64,000 nucleotides of DNA from Pseudomonas fluorescens (GCF_902498195.1 NZ_CABVIY010000001.1:372001-436000), one strand, 5' to 3'; positions 1 through 8,861 are shown, numbered from the stretch's first letter. A program made the numbers and translations. The notes: a model not told the origin generated them from the sequence alone.

Positions 1-472
1 GGAGGGTCTGGCCCAGTTGGTCGACGTTGTCCGAGGTGATCGTGCGGTTGCCCAGGGTGAATTGCCCGGCGGCGCCGTGGGACAACACCTGGATCGAGTC
101 GACCTTGCCCAGCTGGGCCAGGGCCGCGGAAATCGCCGCCAGCCCGTCTTCGCCGACATTGACCACGATGGCCGTGACGTTCGCCGGAAGTTGCGCCAGC
201 AGTTGCTCACGGTTTTCGATGCGGCTGTCGAGCACCAGCAACGCGCGCGCGGCCGAAGGGGCTTGCTCGGTGGCGGGCCGGCCTTCGGTCGGGGTGGCAG
301 GGGTGGCGGCCGGGTCGGTGGCCGGGTGCGCGGCTTCGGCGGGATCGCTGTGATGCTGATCGGCGGCGGCCGAGGCGGCGGCGCCGTCGAACAGAATCCG
401 TGGCTCAAGGGCCAGGGCCTGGCGCTGCGGGCGCAGGTGGAGGCCGGTAAAAAGACGCGGTAAACCCTGCAT
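1..472 (-). CDS. DUF4347 / LEPR-XLL domain surface protein, N-terminal part (cut by window edge)
   Basis: Reading from an ATG at 472, the reverse strand stays open to base 1, giving about 157 residues of a longer protein. Residues 22-31 read LEPRILFDGA, the LEPR-XLL motif at the N-terminus of very large secreted or surface repeat proteins. After an Ala/Pro/Thr-rich linker, residues 80-157 match the start of DUF4347: a LVLDSRIENREQLLAQL strand-helix, then QVLSHGAAG. Known members are often giant adhesin-like proteins exported by type I secretion, so biofilm or adhesion is an inference. GAGGA lies about 9 nt upstream of the start. The C-terminal export signal is outside the window. Confidence 0.8.
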   Translation of the reverse strand, partial: MQGLPRLFTGLHLRPQRQALALEPRILFDGAAASAAADQHHSDPAEAAHPATDPAATPATPTEGRPATEQAPSAARALLVLDSRIENREQLLAQLPANVTAIVVNVGEDGLAAISAALAQLGKVDSIQVLSHGAAGQFTLGNRTITSDNVDQLGQTL

Positions 473-628
473 AGTGGAAGTCCTCAACCAAACAGCGTGT
501 TGAACCAATCCTTTGTACAAATAGCCCACTATTGGACACGTTTAGCGTAGGTCGATATTTAGCGTTTTCCAGGCTGTAAGGCGCTATTTAAGGGGGTTCT
601 TGACCTGCGGTGCAGCAGCCATCTGCCA

Positions 629-2128
629 TCATGGAGTGGCCTTTGCAGGGGTAGAGGCGGTTTTTTCTTCTACAAGTTTGTAGGCCACGTAGTACTTGTA
701 GATGTTGCCGACGTAATCCACGGTTTCCCGGCCGACCACCTGTGCCGCTGCTTGCTCTACATTACCGAACCAGACGTTTTTGTCCAGATTGGACTTTTCT
801 GCCAGTGCACGAAATTTTCGCAGGTTCCCGGGCCCGGCGTTATAGGCGGCGAAGGTCATCAGGGTTCTGTTCATCTGCGTCAACTGCGGGTCGTTCAGGT
901 ACTTGTCCGCGAGCAGGCGCATGTACTTGCTGCCCGCCTCGATGTTTCTGTCGGCACTCTTGTCGATGTCGCCGATGGCCACCGTCGGGTCCCTGGCCGT
1001 TGTCGGCAGCAATTGCATGACACCGACTGCGCCCCGGGGGCTGCGGGCTTTCTGATCGAGTTGCGATTCCTGGAAACCCTGGGCCATGAGCATCAGGTGA
1101 TCGAAACCATAGGTGCTGGCGTGGCGATTGAAGATCTCCACCATCTCCTGGAATTTCTTCATTTCAGCTTCGGAGGTCGCGTTGAGCACCCGCTTGCTGC
1201 TGTTGGTGACGTACTTGGTGCGCAGGCTGTTGCCGAACGTGGTGCCGATCTTGTGGGTTTTGACGAACGCGTCGAGTTGGTTTTTGAGCTGCGGGCTGTC
1301 CTTGCGAATCGCCCAGGCAAACTCGGAGTTTTCGTGCACGGCCATGTTTTCGTGAATCTGCATGTCGGTGTACAGCGGCGCCCAGATTTTTGCGATGTAG
1401 CGATCCACCACCGTGGCCTTGAGCAAGCCGGCGTTGACCATTTGCAGCAGGTCTTCGGATTCGAGGTTTTCGTCGGCGGCTTTCAGGTCGATGGGCGCCA
1501 GGCCTTGCTCCTTGAAGGCGGCGTTCAAGGCTTCAAGGTGCTCGTAGTAGCTGCTGGAGGCGCGCACGGTAATTTCCTGGCCGGACAGGTCTTCCAGTTT
1601 TTCCATGGGTTTGCTGCCGGGGGCGGTCACCAGGATTTCCGGGATGTTCACGGCGAAGGGGTCGGCGAAATCCACGTCCTTGAGGCGTGCCTCGGTCACG
1701 GTGAGGCCGCCGGCGGCGATGTCGCCCACGCCTTTCAGCAGTTTGGGCATCAATTCGTTGCGGGCGGTGGGGATGAACATCACCCGCCACTGCATGGATT
1801 TTTTCCCGTAGGGCTGGGTCTTGTTCAGCCAGGCTTCCAGGCCCTTGCCCAGTTCATAACTCAGCCCGCGCTGCCGTCCGCGATCCAGTTCGAAAAAGGT
1901 TTTGCTATAGGGCACCAGCACCCGGATCAACCGGCGCTCGCGCATGCCTTCGAAATCCCCGACCCAGTCCGGCAGAACGGGCAGCACCATTTTTTGTACT
2001 TCGGCCTCTTCGGCCGGGGTCAACTCGACGGCGGGCAGTTCGGGTGGGGTCTGGGCCAGCGCGGTGTTGAGGCAGCACAGCATCAGCAACAGGGTCAGTG
2101 CGTGAAAACGGCGCCATACAGTGTTCAT
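629..2128 (-). CDS. MltF-like lytic transglycosylase with periplasmic binding-protein domain
   Basis: The 499-residue protein has a Sec signal peptide (residues 1-25, ending NTALA). A family-3 solute-binding domain covers about residues 66-300 and a C-terminal SLT transglycosylase domain about 335-460. The likely catalytic acid is Glu354 in QGFQESQLD, followed by GAVGVMQLLPTTA and AYNAGPGN, the standard SLT motifs. Such enzymes cleave the MurNAc-GlcNAc bond of peptidoglycan in the periplasm with formation of an anhydro end. The order SBP then SLT is that of MltF, but I cannot say it is the MltF orthologue because Pseudomonas carries several. There is no lipobox, so it is probably soluble or loosely membrane-associated. 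Confidence 0.85.
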   Translation of the reverse strand: MNTVWRRFHALTLLLMLCCLNTALAQTPPELPAVELTPAEEAEVQKMVLPVLPDWVGDFEGMRERRLIRVLVPYSKTFFELDRGRQRGLSYELGKGLEAWLNKTQPYGKKSMQWRVMFIPTARNELMPKLLKGVGDIAAGGLTVTEARLKDVDFADPFAVNIPEILVTAPGSKPMEKLEDLSGQEITVRASSSYYEHLEALNAAFKEQGLAPIDLKAADENLESEDLLQMVNAGLLKATVVDRYIAKIWAPLYTDMQIHENMAVHENSEFAWAIRKDSPQLKNQLDAFVKTHKIGTTFGNSLRTKYVTNSSKRVLNATSEAEMKKFQEMVEIFNRHASTYGFDHLMLMAQGFQESQLDQKARSPRGAVGVMQLLPTTARDPTVAIGDIDKSADRNIEAGSKYMRLLADKYLNDPQLTQMNRTLMTFAAYNAGPGNLRKFRALAEKSNLDKNVWFGNVEQAAAQVVGRETVDYVGNIYKYYVAYKLVEEKTASTPAKATP

Positions 2129-2347
2129 GGTTGCTCACCGGGATCGGCAGGGAGGAGGGGGTCACCTTGCAGTATGGCCAATGGCTGGCCATTTTCCGCC
2201 CCGAAAGGTGGCCGGTGGATGGTTTAAATCGCGATAGAAGTGGCGTGCCTCGCGACGATTGTTGACAGGCCATTCATCGAGAACGTCCCGTGATGACTCT
2301 CAGGTCGTGGTGCCGGGAAATTTCTTGGCTATACCTAACTTTTCCTG

Positions 2348-3334
2348 ATGGCCTTTCTGGTCAGCGGACAGCTCGCGTTCCGCCGGTGCCTGCTTATGTG
2401 CAACTCGCGTTATGCCGTTCAAATACTGGGGCTGTTGATGGCGACCGCTGTCAGCGCCGAGGACACGTCACGGTTGCGTGACGTGGACCTGGAAAAGCGC
2501 GCCAATGGCATGCTCGCCATGCTGTCCTACGCCATGACGCCGGACCTGACCTCCAGTTCGCTGAGCATCAACGACAACAGCGCCGGCAACCCAAGCCTGG
2601 CCATGACTCAGATGGGCGGCGGTGCCACGCTCAGCAAGGACACGCCGCTCTACCTGGAGGGCGCGCTCGCCTACAGCCGCTATGACCCGCGCTTTGTCGC
2701 CACGGATGGCGAGCAGACCCAAACCATCCCGGTGAAATGGAATTCCATCTCCGCCACCGGGGGTGTCGGCTGGGATTTTCCCTTGACCGACGAATTGGCC
2801 CTGCGTCCGATTTTCAACTTTGCGGCGGGCTACCTGACCAGCGATATCAACGCTGCGCGCCTGTTCATCAATCGCCGCTTTGATCGCGACATCCAGTTTC
2901 TCGATAACGGACACATGACCGCCGTGGGCCTGGGCGGGGCGCTGATGCTGGACCTGGAGCGCGTGCGGCCCGAATACGAACTCGACGTCGAGTTGCGTTA
3001 CAGCTACATGAATTTGCGCAATGTCGGGGGCAAGAACGATATCGGCGGCCAGGCCATCGCCGACTCCGTCAACCTCTATAGCCGCTGGCGCGCGCCCACC
3101 GGTTTGATGGCGTTGCAGCGGCCGCTGCGTTATGTGCTGGAGTTTTCCCACTCGGAGTATCTGGGCGATCAGCGTGGGGTGCTGGGGTTTGACCGGCTGT
3201 CGAGCGTCGGGGTGGGGCTGGAGTTGGACTCCAGTGCCTATGACGTTTTTATCACCCGCACGCGGCTGGTGGTGCGGCATGTGATGGGCGATCACGTTTC
3301 CGGCGTGTCGGTGGGGTTGGCCTGTAGTTTTTGA
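2348..3334 (+). CDS. Solitary outer-membrane autotransporter-like beta-barrel protein
   Basis: The 328-residue product resembles the solitary autotransporter beta-barrel family (Omp_AT). Alternating hydrophobic strands run to a C-terminal phenylalanine (LACSF), typical of BamA-dependent outer-membrane proteins. A good signal peptide (MCNSRYAVQILGLLMATAVSA) begins at an internal ATG at 2396. That start is more likely than 2348, although neither has a strong ribosome-binding site. No passenger domain precedes the barrel. It is convergent with the DUF502 gene. The role of the family is not established to my knowledge. Confidence 0.7.
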   Translation: MAFLVSGQLAFRRCLLMCNSRYAVQILGLLMATAVSAEDTSRLRDVDLEKRANGMLAMLSYAMTPDLTSSSLSINDNSAGNPSLAMTQMGGGATLSKDTPLYLEGALAYSRYDPRFVATDGEQTQTIPVKWNSISATGGVGWDFPLTDELALRPIFNFAAGYLTSDINAARLFINRRFDRDIQFLDNGHMTAVGLGGALMLDLERVRPEYELDVELRYSYMNLRNVGGKNDIGGQAIADSVNLYSRWRAPTGLMALQRPLRYVLEFSHSEYLGDQRGVLGFDRLSSVGVGLELDSSAYDVFITRTRLVVRHVMGDHVSGVSVGLACSF

Positions 3335-3344
3335 CGCCCTGCGA

Positions 3345-3935
3345 TCACTTGGGCAACCAGGGCGCCATGATGTCCAGCGTGCCGCGACCACCGCGCCGCA
3401 GGCAGCCGAGCAGCGAGAGCCAGGGCAGGTCGGTGATCACCACTTGGGAGGCGGGAATCAGCCTGACTTCACCGGCCGTGCCGCCCGCCGGCCCGCCATC
3501 GGGCATGTAAATCGCCAGCCAGTCGCCCGCGGCGTCCAGCACCAGGCACAACCGCCAGCCTTCGCCTTCGGCAATCATGCCAACCCGGGAGCCTTCTTCA
3601 TTGTCCATGCCGGCAATGCGTGCAGTGGCGTCCTTGAGCAACTGATAACCGGGCAAGTTGCCAAGCACTTTGTCTTCCACGGCGTCAACGGCCCGCTTGG
3701 CGATGGCCGTCCTGGCCAACAGCCCGGCGAGGAAGCACATCACCACCAGCCCGACCAGCGTGGCGACACTCACCAGCGTGACCCCGGCGACGTTGTAGCC
3801 GGAGAACATCGGCACCAGTTTCTGCACCGGCCCTTGCAGCAAGTGAATGGCTTTTTCGATCAGGACAATGATCAGCACCAACGGCAGAATGAACAGCAGG
3901 CCGCCCAGGACGGTGGTTTTGATGAACTTGAACAT
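3345..3935 (-). CDS. DUF502 family membrane protein
   Basis: This 196-residue protein has the DUF502 layout: a short cytoplasmic N-terminus, a transmembrane helix at about residues 8-28, a second at about 50-75, and a soluble C-terminal domain with LGNLPGYQLLKDATARI and a conserved IYMPDGGPAGGTAGEVRL stretch. The function of DUF502 is not established; members are widespread in proteobacteria. The stop lies only 10 nt from the convergent barrel gene. The 565-bp region upstream is filled by three tandem REP elements. Confidence 0.8.
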   Translation of the reverse strand: MFKFIKTTVLGGLLFILPLVLIIVLIEKAIHLLQGPVQKLVPMFSGYNVAGVTLVSVATLVGLVVMCFLAGLLARTAIAKRAVDAVEDKVLGNLPGYQLLKDATARIAGMDNEEGSRVGMIAEGEGWRLCLVLDAAGDWLAIYMPDGGPAGGTAGEVRLIPASQVVITDLPWLSLLGCLRRGGRGTLDIMAPWLPK

Positions 3936-3980
3936 CCTGGGCTCCTTCAGGCGCGTTTATGGATCGGGTGTCGATATCCC

Positions 3981-4381
3981 CATCCCATGTGGGAGCGGGC
4001 TTGCTCGCGAAGACGTCGGCACATGCAGCCTATGTGTCGCCTGACACACCGCCTTCGCGAGCAAGCCCGCTCCCACAATGGGTGGACAAGCCTGCAATCA
4101 GGTGGACGATATGGCCGCCTTGCTTGTGGCTTGAAGGCTAGCTGAAAAAAACCGCAGGACTCGATCAACGAGCAGACCCCCATCCCATGTGGGAGCGGGC
4201 TTGCTCGCGAAGACGCCGGCACATGCAGCCTATGTGTCGCCTGACACACCGCCTTCGCGAGCAAGCCCGCTCCCACAATGGGTGGACAAGCCTGCAATCA
4301 GGTCGACGACAAGGCCGCCTTGCTTGTGGCTTGAAAGGCTAGCTGAAAAAAACCGCAGGACTCGATCAACGAGCAGATCCC
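3981..4381. repeat. Tandem duplication of a 200-bp unit carrying a REP pair
   Basis: Two adjacent units (3981-4180 and 4181-4381) are nearly identical, and a third begins at 4382 and stops after its REP part. Each starts CATCCCATGTGGGAGCGGG, contains a head-to-head REP pair (first pair 3988-4077, second 4188-4277) and then about 105 bp of unique sequence with GCTAGCTGAAAAAAACC. The flanking sequence is copied along with the REP, so this is a segmental tandem duplication and not three separate REP insertions. Confidence 0.9.
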
Positions 4382-4388
4382 CATCCCA

Positions 4389-4478
4389 TGTGGGAGCGGG
4401 CTTGCTCGCGAAGACGCCGGCACATTCAGCCTATATGTCGCCTGGCACACCGCCTTCGCGAGCAAGCCCGCTCCCACA
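4389..4478. repeat. REP pair (third copy of the tandem array)
   Basis: Inverted REP arms TGTGGGAGCGGGCTTGCTCG and the reverse complement face each other across about 40 bp. This copy differs from the first two at a few inner positions and lacks the 105-bp tail, so it marks the right end of the duplication. Confidence 0.9.
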
Positions 4479-4499
4479 AGTGATGCGCCTTGAGCCACT

Positions 4500-4817
4500 T
4501 CAGGGTTTTGCGTCCCCGAACACCGGGCGGAAAAAGCTGCGCTCATAGCTGAGGATGCAGCGGGTTTCTTCGGCGTACTTGAAGGCGGCGATGCAGTCCG
4601 GGTCGCTCGCCGACTGTTGCCGGTAGGTTTCATAGGCCGAAAGGCTTTGGAAGGTGAACATGGCCAGGGCGATGTTGTTGGCGCCTTCGGACGGCAGGAA
4701 GTAGCCGTGATGCTGGCCACCGAATTTTTCCACCAGGGGAATCCACAGCTTGCCGTAGTGCTCGAACGCTTCGAGCTTGTACGGGTCGAGCACATATTTG
4801 AGGTAGCACGTGACCAT
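4500..4817 (-). CDS. NIPSNAP family protein
   Basis: The 105-residue product fits the NIPSNAP fold of the dimeric alpha/beta-barrel superfamily. It starts MVTCYLKYVLDPYKLEAFE, has the central GGQHHGYFLPSEG loop and the ALAMFTFQSLSAYETYRQ helix, and ends with RSFFRPVF. Family members often sit beside regulators or catabolic enzymes, but the biochemical role is mostly unknown. The start is 19 nt downstream of the AraC gene on the same strand, so the two probably form an operon. Confidence 0.85.
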   Translation of the reverse strand: MVTCYLKYVLDPYKLEAFEHYGKLWIPLVEKFGGQHHGYFLPSEGANNIALAMFTFQSLSAYETYRQQSASDPDCIAAFKYAEETRCILSYERSFFRPVFGDAKP

Positions 4818-4836
4818 CGGTTTTCTCTCTGATTGG

Positions 4837-5727
4837 TTAGTGATGGGTTGAGTCGTTGGGTGGATCGGGCAGCACCCGCACCGTCAGTTGCGGCAGGTCC
4901 TCGCCACAGGCATCGCGCTTGAGCCATTCGGCGGGTGGCGCTCCCACCACGTTGAGGAAGGTGCGGGAGAACGAGGCTTGCGAGCTGTAGCCCACCGAGG
5001 CTGCGATCACCTTGATTTGCACCCCTTCGCGCAGCAGGTCCTGGGCCAGTTTCATTCGCCAGGCGGTGACGTAGCCCATCGGCGAGATGTCCATGATCCG
5101 GGTGAAGCACGCCGAGAATTTCGACCGCGACATGTTCGCCAGCCGGGCCAGTTCTTCCACCGTCCAGCGTGCTTCCGGTGCCTGGTGAATGCGGTTGAAC
5201 ACCGTTGCCAGGCGTCCGTCCTGAAGCGCATACAGCAGGCCACTGGCGATCTTGCCTTCGCTCACCGAGCGGCGCACCAGCAGTACAAAAATGTATTCGA
5301 GCAGCAGGTTCAGTGCCTTGGTGCGGCCGGGGGCCTGGTCCTGGAATTCATTGATCAGGGTGCCGAGCAGCGGCGCGAGGTTTTCGAGTTCGCGGAAGGG
5401 AAACACCAGGGTTTCCTTGAGCCCGAGCGGGAAGGGTTGCAGGGCATTGCGCCCGAACCGGAACGAGGCGCAGATCAGCTCCGCGCCTGGGGCGGAACGG
5501 GAGCGCAGCTGATAACGGCAACTGCTGGGACAAAACAGCACGCTGGGTTCGCTGATGGCGATTTTCGGCAGCCCCGGCTGCACCATGTCGACAGTGCCGT
5601 GACTGATCACATGGATAAACGCCATGCCCGGCGGCTTGTCGAGCACCAGCGTGCCGTCCACGGGACCGGCGAAAAACAGTCGGCCCTGCAGGTGCGTGCG
5701 TTCGAAGAATTCGGAAAGGATATCCAT
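4837..5727 (-). CDS. AraC family transcriptional regulator with N-terminal cupin
   Basis: From ATG 5727 (MDILSEFFERTH, the usual beginning of this subfamily) the protein has 296 residues; an in-frame GTG at 5757 is the alternative. The N-terminal half is an AraC_binding/cupin_6 ligand domain. The C-terminal 100 residues carry two helix-turn-helix motifs (VEELARLANMSRSKFSACF and IKVIAASVGYSSQASFSRTF). It is divergent from the isochorismatase gene 150 bp away and co-oriented with the NIPSNAP gene, which are its most likely targets. The ligand is unknown. Confidence 0.88.
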   Translation of the reverse strand: MDILSEFFERTHLQGRLFFAGPVDGTLVLDKPPGMAFIHVISHGTVDMVQPGLPKIAISEPSVLFCPSSCRYQLRSRSAPGAELICASFRFGRNALQPFPLGLKETLVFPFRELENLAPLLGTLINEFQDQAPGRTKALNLLLEYIFVLLVRRSVSEGKIASGLLYALQDGRLATVFNRIHQAPEARWTVEELARLANMSRSKFSACFTRIMDISPMGYVTAWRMKLAQDLLREGVQIKVIAASVGYSSQASFSRTFLNVVGAPPAEWLKRDACGEDLPQLTVRVLPDPPNDSTHH

Positions 5728-5879
5728 GTTGGAGACGCCCGGGTAAAGACTCTGCACGTCCTGGCAAAAGCGCGGCAGGGCGCGGTCGTAGGATGCAGTG
5801 CTCGCCGATGGTAATCAACGCCCCTTGCGGGTGCCATGGCACTGAGCGATTTTTTCGTCCACGACCGGAGTCCACCGCT

Positions 5880-6599
5880 ATGAGCAACGATTCGATTCGC
5901 ACCGCTTCCCCGTACGCCGACCCGGCAGAGCCGGCATTGCCGGATCCGGGCATGAAGCTGGACCTGTCGCGCACCGCGCTGGTGGTCATCGACCCGCAGA
6001 TCGACTTCCTCAGCCCCGAAGGCGTGAGCTGGAGCGTGTTCGGCAAGAGCATCGTCGAGCACGACGTGGTCAACCACCTCGGCCAGTTGTTTGCCGCGGC
6101 CAAAGGCGCGGGCATCACTGTCGCTGTTTCCCCGCATTACTACTACCCGTGCGACCACGAATGGCATTTCGGCGGGCCGCTGGAAAAGGTCATGCACAGC
6201 ATCTGCATGTTCGATCGCAAGGGGCCGCTGACCCTCGACGGTTTTGAAAACTCCGGCGCCGACTTCATGCCCGAGTTCAAGCCGTACATCCTCGACGGCA
6301 AAACCATCATTGCCTCGCCGCACAAGGTGTACGGTCCGGAAACCAACGACCTGGCGCTGCAACTGCGCAAGCACGGGGTGTCGCAGGTCATCCTGGCGGG
6401 CATGGCGGCCAACCTCTGTGTCGAGTCGCACTTGCGTGAACTGCTGGAGCAGGGCTTCGAAGTGGCCGTGGTCCGCGACGCCACCGCCGGCCCGACCACC
6501 CCCGAAGGCGACGGTTACCTGGCGGCGCTGATCAACTACCGCTACATCGCCAACGCCCTGTGGACCACGGCGCAAACCCTGGACTACCTCAAGGTTTGA
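5880..6599 (+). CDS. Isochorismatase-family cysteine hydrolase
   Basis: From ATG 5880 (CGGAG 9 nt upstream) the protein is 239 residues. The cysteine-hydrolase triad is visible: Asp38 in VVIDPQIDFL, Lys149 in ASPHKVYG and Cys180 in AANLCVESHLREL, with the usual cis-peptide segment just before the cysteine. Family members hydrolyse amides, for example nicotinamide, biuret or N-carbamoyl compounds, or isochorismate. The N-terminal extension and WHFGGPLEKVMHSI segment do not settle the substrate. Divergence from an AraC regulator suggests inducible expression. Confidence 0.87.
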   Translation: MSNDSIRTASPYADPAEPALPDPGMKLDLSRTALVVIDPQIDFLSPEGVSWSVFGKSIVEHDVVNHLGQLFAAAKGAGITVAVSPHYYYPCDHEWHFGGPLEKVMHSICMFDRKGPLTLDGFENSGADFMPEFKPYILDGKTIIASPHKVYGPETNDLALQLRKHGVSQVILAGMAANLCVESHLRELLEQGFEVAVVRDATAGPTTPEGDGYLAALINYRYIANALWTTAQTLDYLKV

Positions 6600-6610
6600 A
6601 CATCCTGCCC

Positions 6611-6700
6611 CTGTAGGAGCTGCCGCAGGCTGCGATCTTTTGATCTTGGATTCAAACAATCAAAGGATCGCAGCCTCGTTTCACTCGACAGCTCCTACAG
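6611..6700. repeat. REP-type inverted repeat (GTAGGAGCTGCC family), first copy
   Basis: CTGTAGGAGCTGCCGCAGGC and GCGATCTTTTGATC pair with the downstream GATCGCAGCC and CAGCTCCTACAG. With 6756-6845 it forms a direct duplication of about 145 bp. Confidence 0.88.
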
Positions 6701-6745
6701 GAGGGCGTACAGCCAATTAGGGTTACCGTGGATGGTCCTCCCGAT
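6701..6745. pseudogene. Duplicated fragment of the lysR 3' end
   Basis: GAGGGCGTACAGCCAATTAG and CGTGGATGGTCCTCCCG at 6701-6741 match, with a few changes, the sequence at 6846-6890, which includes the stop codon and last codons of the LysR gene. The REP plus gene tail was copied as one block; this piece codes for nothing now. Confidence 0.7.
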
Positions 6746-6755
6746 TACCCGGTCC

Positions 6756-6845
6756 CTGTAGGAGCTGCCGCAGGCTGCGATCTTTTGATCTTGCATTCAA
6801 ACAATCAAAAGATCGCAGCCTCGTTTCACTCGACAGCTCCTACAG
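6756..6845. repeat. REP-type inverted repeat (GTAGGAGCTGCC family), second copy
   Basis: Same structure as the copy at 6611-6700, lying just beyond the LysR stop codon, where such a stem could also act as a transcription end or mRNA stabiliser. Confidence 0.88.
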
Positions 6846-6869
6846 GGAAGGCGTACGGCCATTGAAGGG

Positions 6870-7775
6870 TTATCGTGGATGGTCCTCCCGGGCGGCGCGG
6901 GCGAATTCGATGAATGCCTTGAGCGTTGCCGGCACATGGCGGCGGCTCGGGTAATACAGATGCAGGCCGGGGTAGAAGGGGCACCAGTCACTTAACACCT
7001 GGATCAGGCGCCCATCGGCCATGGGCGCCTGGACCATGTCTGCAAAAACGTAGGCGAGACCGACGCCCTGCAGCGCCGGGCCGACCATCAGGCTCACGTC
7101 GCCCAGGGTCAACGGTCCGTCGACTTCGATTTCCTGGGCGATACCGCCGCGCTCGAACTCCCAGCGGTACAGCGAACCACTCGGAAAACGATGGCGGATG
7201 CACGGCAGGCCGTGAAGGTCTTCGGGTGTGTGCGGGACCGGGTGCCGCTCGAAAAAAACCGGCGAGCCCACCACCACCGAGCGCATGTAGGCACCGATGG
7301 GCAACGACACCATGTCGGCCTCCAGCCGCGCGCCGAAGCGCACACCCGCATCAAAACCGCCGGACACCACATCCACCAGGCCGTCGTCCGCCACAACCTC
7401 CAGTTTCACGTCCGGATACTCCTCCAGGAACCGGCAGGCCAGCGGCAACAGCACCAGTTCGGCCGCCTGGCGCCCGGCCGTGATGCGCAGGCTGCCCGAG
7501 GGCTTGTCGCGGTAGTTGTTCAGGTCTTCCAGGGCATCGTCGATGTCGCGGAAGGCCGGTTTCAAACGCGCATGCAGGCGATCACCGGCCTCGGTCAGGC
7601 CAACGCTGCGGGTGGTGCGGTTGAACAGCCGCACGCCCAGCCGGTTCTCCAGGGTGCGCACCGAATGGCTGAGCGCCGAAGGCGTCACGCCCAGCTCGAC
7701 CGCCGCGCGGCTGAAGTTCAGGTGGCTGGCGACGCACAGGAAGATCGAGAGATCAGCCGCCGAGGGCGTTTTCAT
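6870..7775 (-). CDS. LysR family transcriptional regulator
   Basis: The 301-residue protein has the LysR N-terminal winged helix-turn-helix (residues 5-65: LSIFLCVASHLNFSRAAVEL, then SALSHSVRTLENRLGVRLF) and the C-terminal co-inducer domain starting near residue 90. NRTTRSVGLTEAG places it in the CrgA/DsdC-like subgroup common in Pseudomonas. It is divergent from the SDR gene 131 bp away, the classical arrangement for a LysR regulator and its target. An inverted repeat covers its start codon. Confidence 0.92.
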   Translation of the reverse strand: MKTPSAADLSIFLCVASHLNFSRAAVELGVTPSALSHSVRTLENRLGVRLFNRTTRSVGLTEAGDRLHARLKPAFRDIDDALEDLNNYRDKPSGSLRITAGRQAAELVLLPLACRFLEEYPDVKLEVVADDGLVDVVSGGFDAGVRFGARLEADMVSLPIGAYMRSVVVGSPVFFERHPVPHTPEDLHGLPCIRHRFPSGSLYRWEFERGGIAQEIEVDGPLTLGDVSLMVGPALQGVGLAYVFADMVQAPMADGRLIQVLSDWCPFYPGLHLYYPSRRHVPATLKAFIEFARAAREDHPR

Positions 7776-7795
7776 TTGTGAGCACCTTTCACAAA
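7775..7795. promoter_or_regulatory. Candidate operator at the lysR start
   Basis: TTTGTGA and TCACAAA form perfect 7-bp arms around a 7-bp spacer, directly before the lysR start codon. It resembles a CRP/Vfr site, but the spacer is one base too long; autoregulation by the LysR protein is the simpler reading. Confidence 0.45.
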
Positions 7796-7905
7796 GCCAT
7801 GCAAAATTATTGGGATTATCACATCAGTAGAGCAGATCTACAGTGGCGTCAACTCATCAAGAAGGCCCGGCAATCACGCTCGGGTCGCTGACAGGAGGAG
7901 TTGAT

Positions 7906-8736
7906 ATGCGTACCTGGCTCATTACTGGCGCTTCCCGTGGTTTTGGCACTCTGATCGCAGAACAGGCGCTGCGTGCCGGCGACGCGGTGATCGCCACGGC
8001 CCGTAAACCCGAAGACGTCATCGCCAAACTGGGCGATCATCCGAACCTGTTGGCCGTGCGCCTGGACGTGACCCGCGAGGAGGAAGCGCACCAGGCGGTG
8101 GCAGAAGGCATCAAGCGCTTTGGGCGGATCGACGTGCTGATTAACAATGCAGGGTTCGGTGTGTTGGGCGCGGTGGAAGAAACCAGCGCCAGCGAAACCG
8201 AGCGCTTGTTCGCGACCAACGTCTTCGGCGTGCTCAACGTGACCCGCGCAGTCCTGCCGCACATGCGCCGCCAGCGGTCCGGGCATGTGATCAACATTTC
8301 CTCCATCGGCGGCTATCAGGCCTACATGGGCTGGGGCGTCTACGGTTCCACCAAGTTTGCGGTGGAAGGCATCACCGAAGCGCTGCATCAGGAACTGGCC
8401 CCACTGGGCATCCATGCCACGGTGGTGGAGCCGGGGTTCTTCCGCACCGACTTCCTCGACGAGCAATCGCTGGTGAAAACGGCGCTGGAGTTGCCGGACT
8501 ACGACGAGACGGTGGGTGCGATGCGCAAGCATGCCGAGGCGGCCAACCACGCCCAGCCGGGTGATCCGCAGAAGTTCGCCGAGGCCATGCTGGCCCTGGT
8601 CAATGCACCGAATCCGCCGCAACGCCTGGCCCTGGGCAGCGACACCATCGCGCGGATCGAAGCGAAGAACCGCTTTGTCGCACAGGAGTTGGCCGAGTGG
8701 AATGAGCTGGCGTTGTCGACGGACTTCAAGGACTGA
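7906..8736 (+). CDS. Short-chain dehydrogenase/reductase
   Basis: ATG 7906 has an excellent AGGAGG upstream, giving 276 residues. The classical SDR marks are present: TGASRGFG at residues 7-14 for the cofactor, NNAG at about 80-83, Ser133, and YGSTK with Tyr146 and Lys150. Arg33 in TARKPED favours NADPH. It oxidises or reduces an alcohol/carbonyl compound of unknown identity. The divergent LysR gene is its likely regulator. Confidence 0.9.
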   Translation: MRTWLITGASRGFGTLIAEQALRAGDAVIATARKPEDVIAKLGDHPNLLAVRLDVTREEEAHQAVAEGIKRFGRIDVLINNAGFGVLGAVEETSASETERLFATNVFGVLNVTRAVLPHMRRQRSGHVINISSIGGYQAYMGWGVYGSTKFAVEGITEALHQELAPLGIHATVVEPGFFRTDFLDEQSLVKTALELPDYDETVGAMRKHAEAANHAQPGDPQKFAEAMLALVNAPNPPQRLALGSDTIARIEAKNRFVAQELAEWNELALSTDFKD

Positions 8737-8753
8737 CAGCAACACACCAAACT

Positions 8754-8843
8754 TGTAGGAGCGAGCCTGCTCGCGAAAGCGGTACATCAGGCAACGACAT
8801 TGTTGTCTGATACACCGCCTTCGCGAGCAGGCTCGCTCCTACA
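8754..8843. repeat. REP pair
   Basis: TGTAGGAGCGAGCCTGCTCG and its reverse complement face each other across a short middle segment, between two converging genes. Confidence 0.9.
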
Positions 8844-8861
8844 GGTTTTTTGGGTGACTGA

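Noticed and set aside
752..2227. 491-residue plus-strand open frame opposite the lytic transglycosylase
   Set aside because: No domain or start signal; the minus strand encodes a clear SBP-SLT protein.
7775..7795. CRP/Vfr binding site
   Set aside because: The half-sites TGTGA and TCACA are 7 bp apart and not 6; kept only as a general operator candidate.
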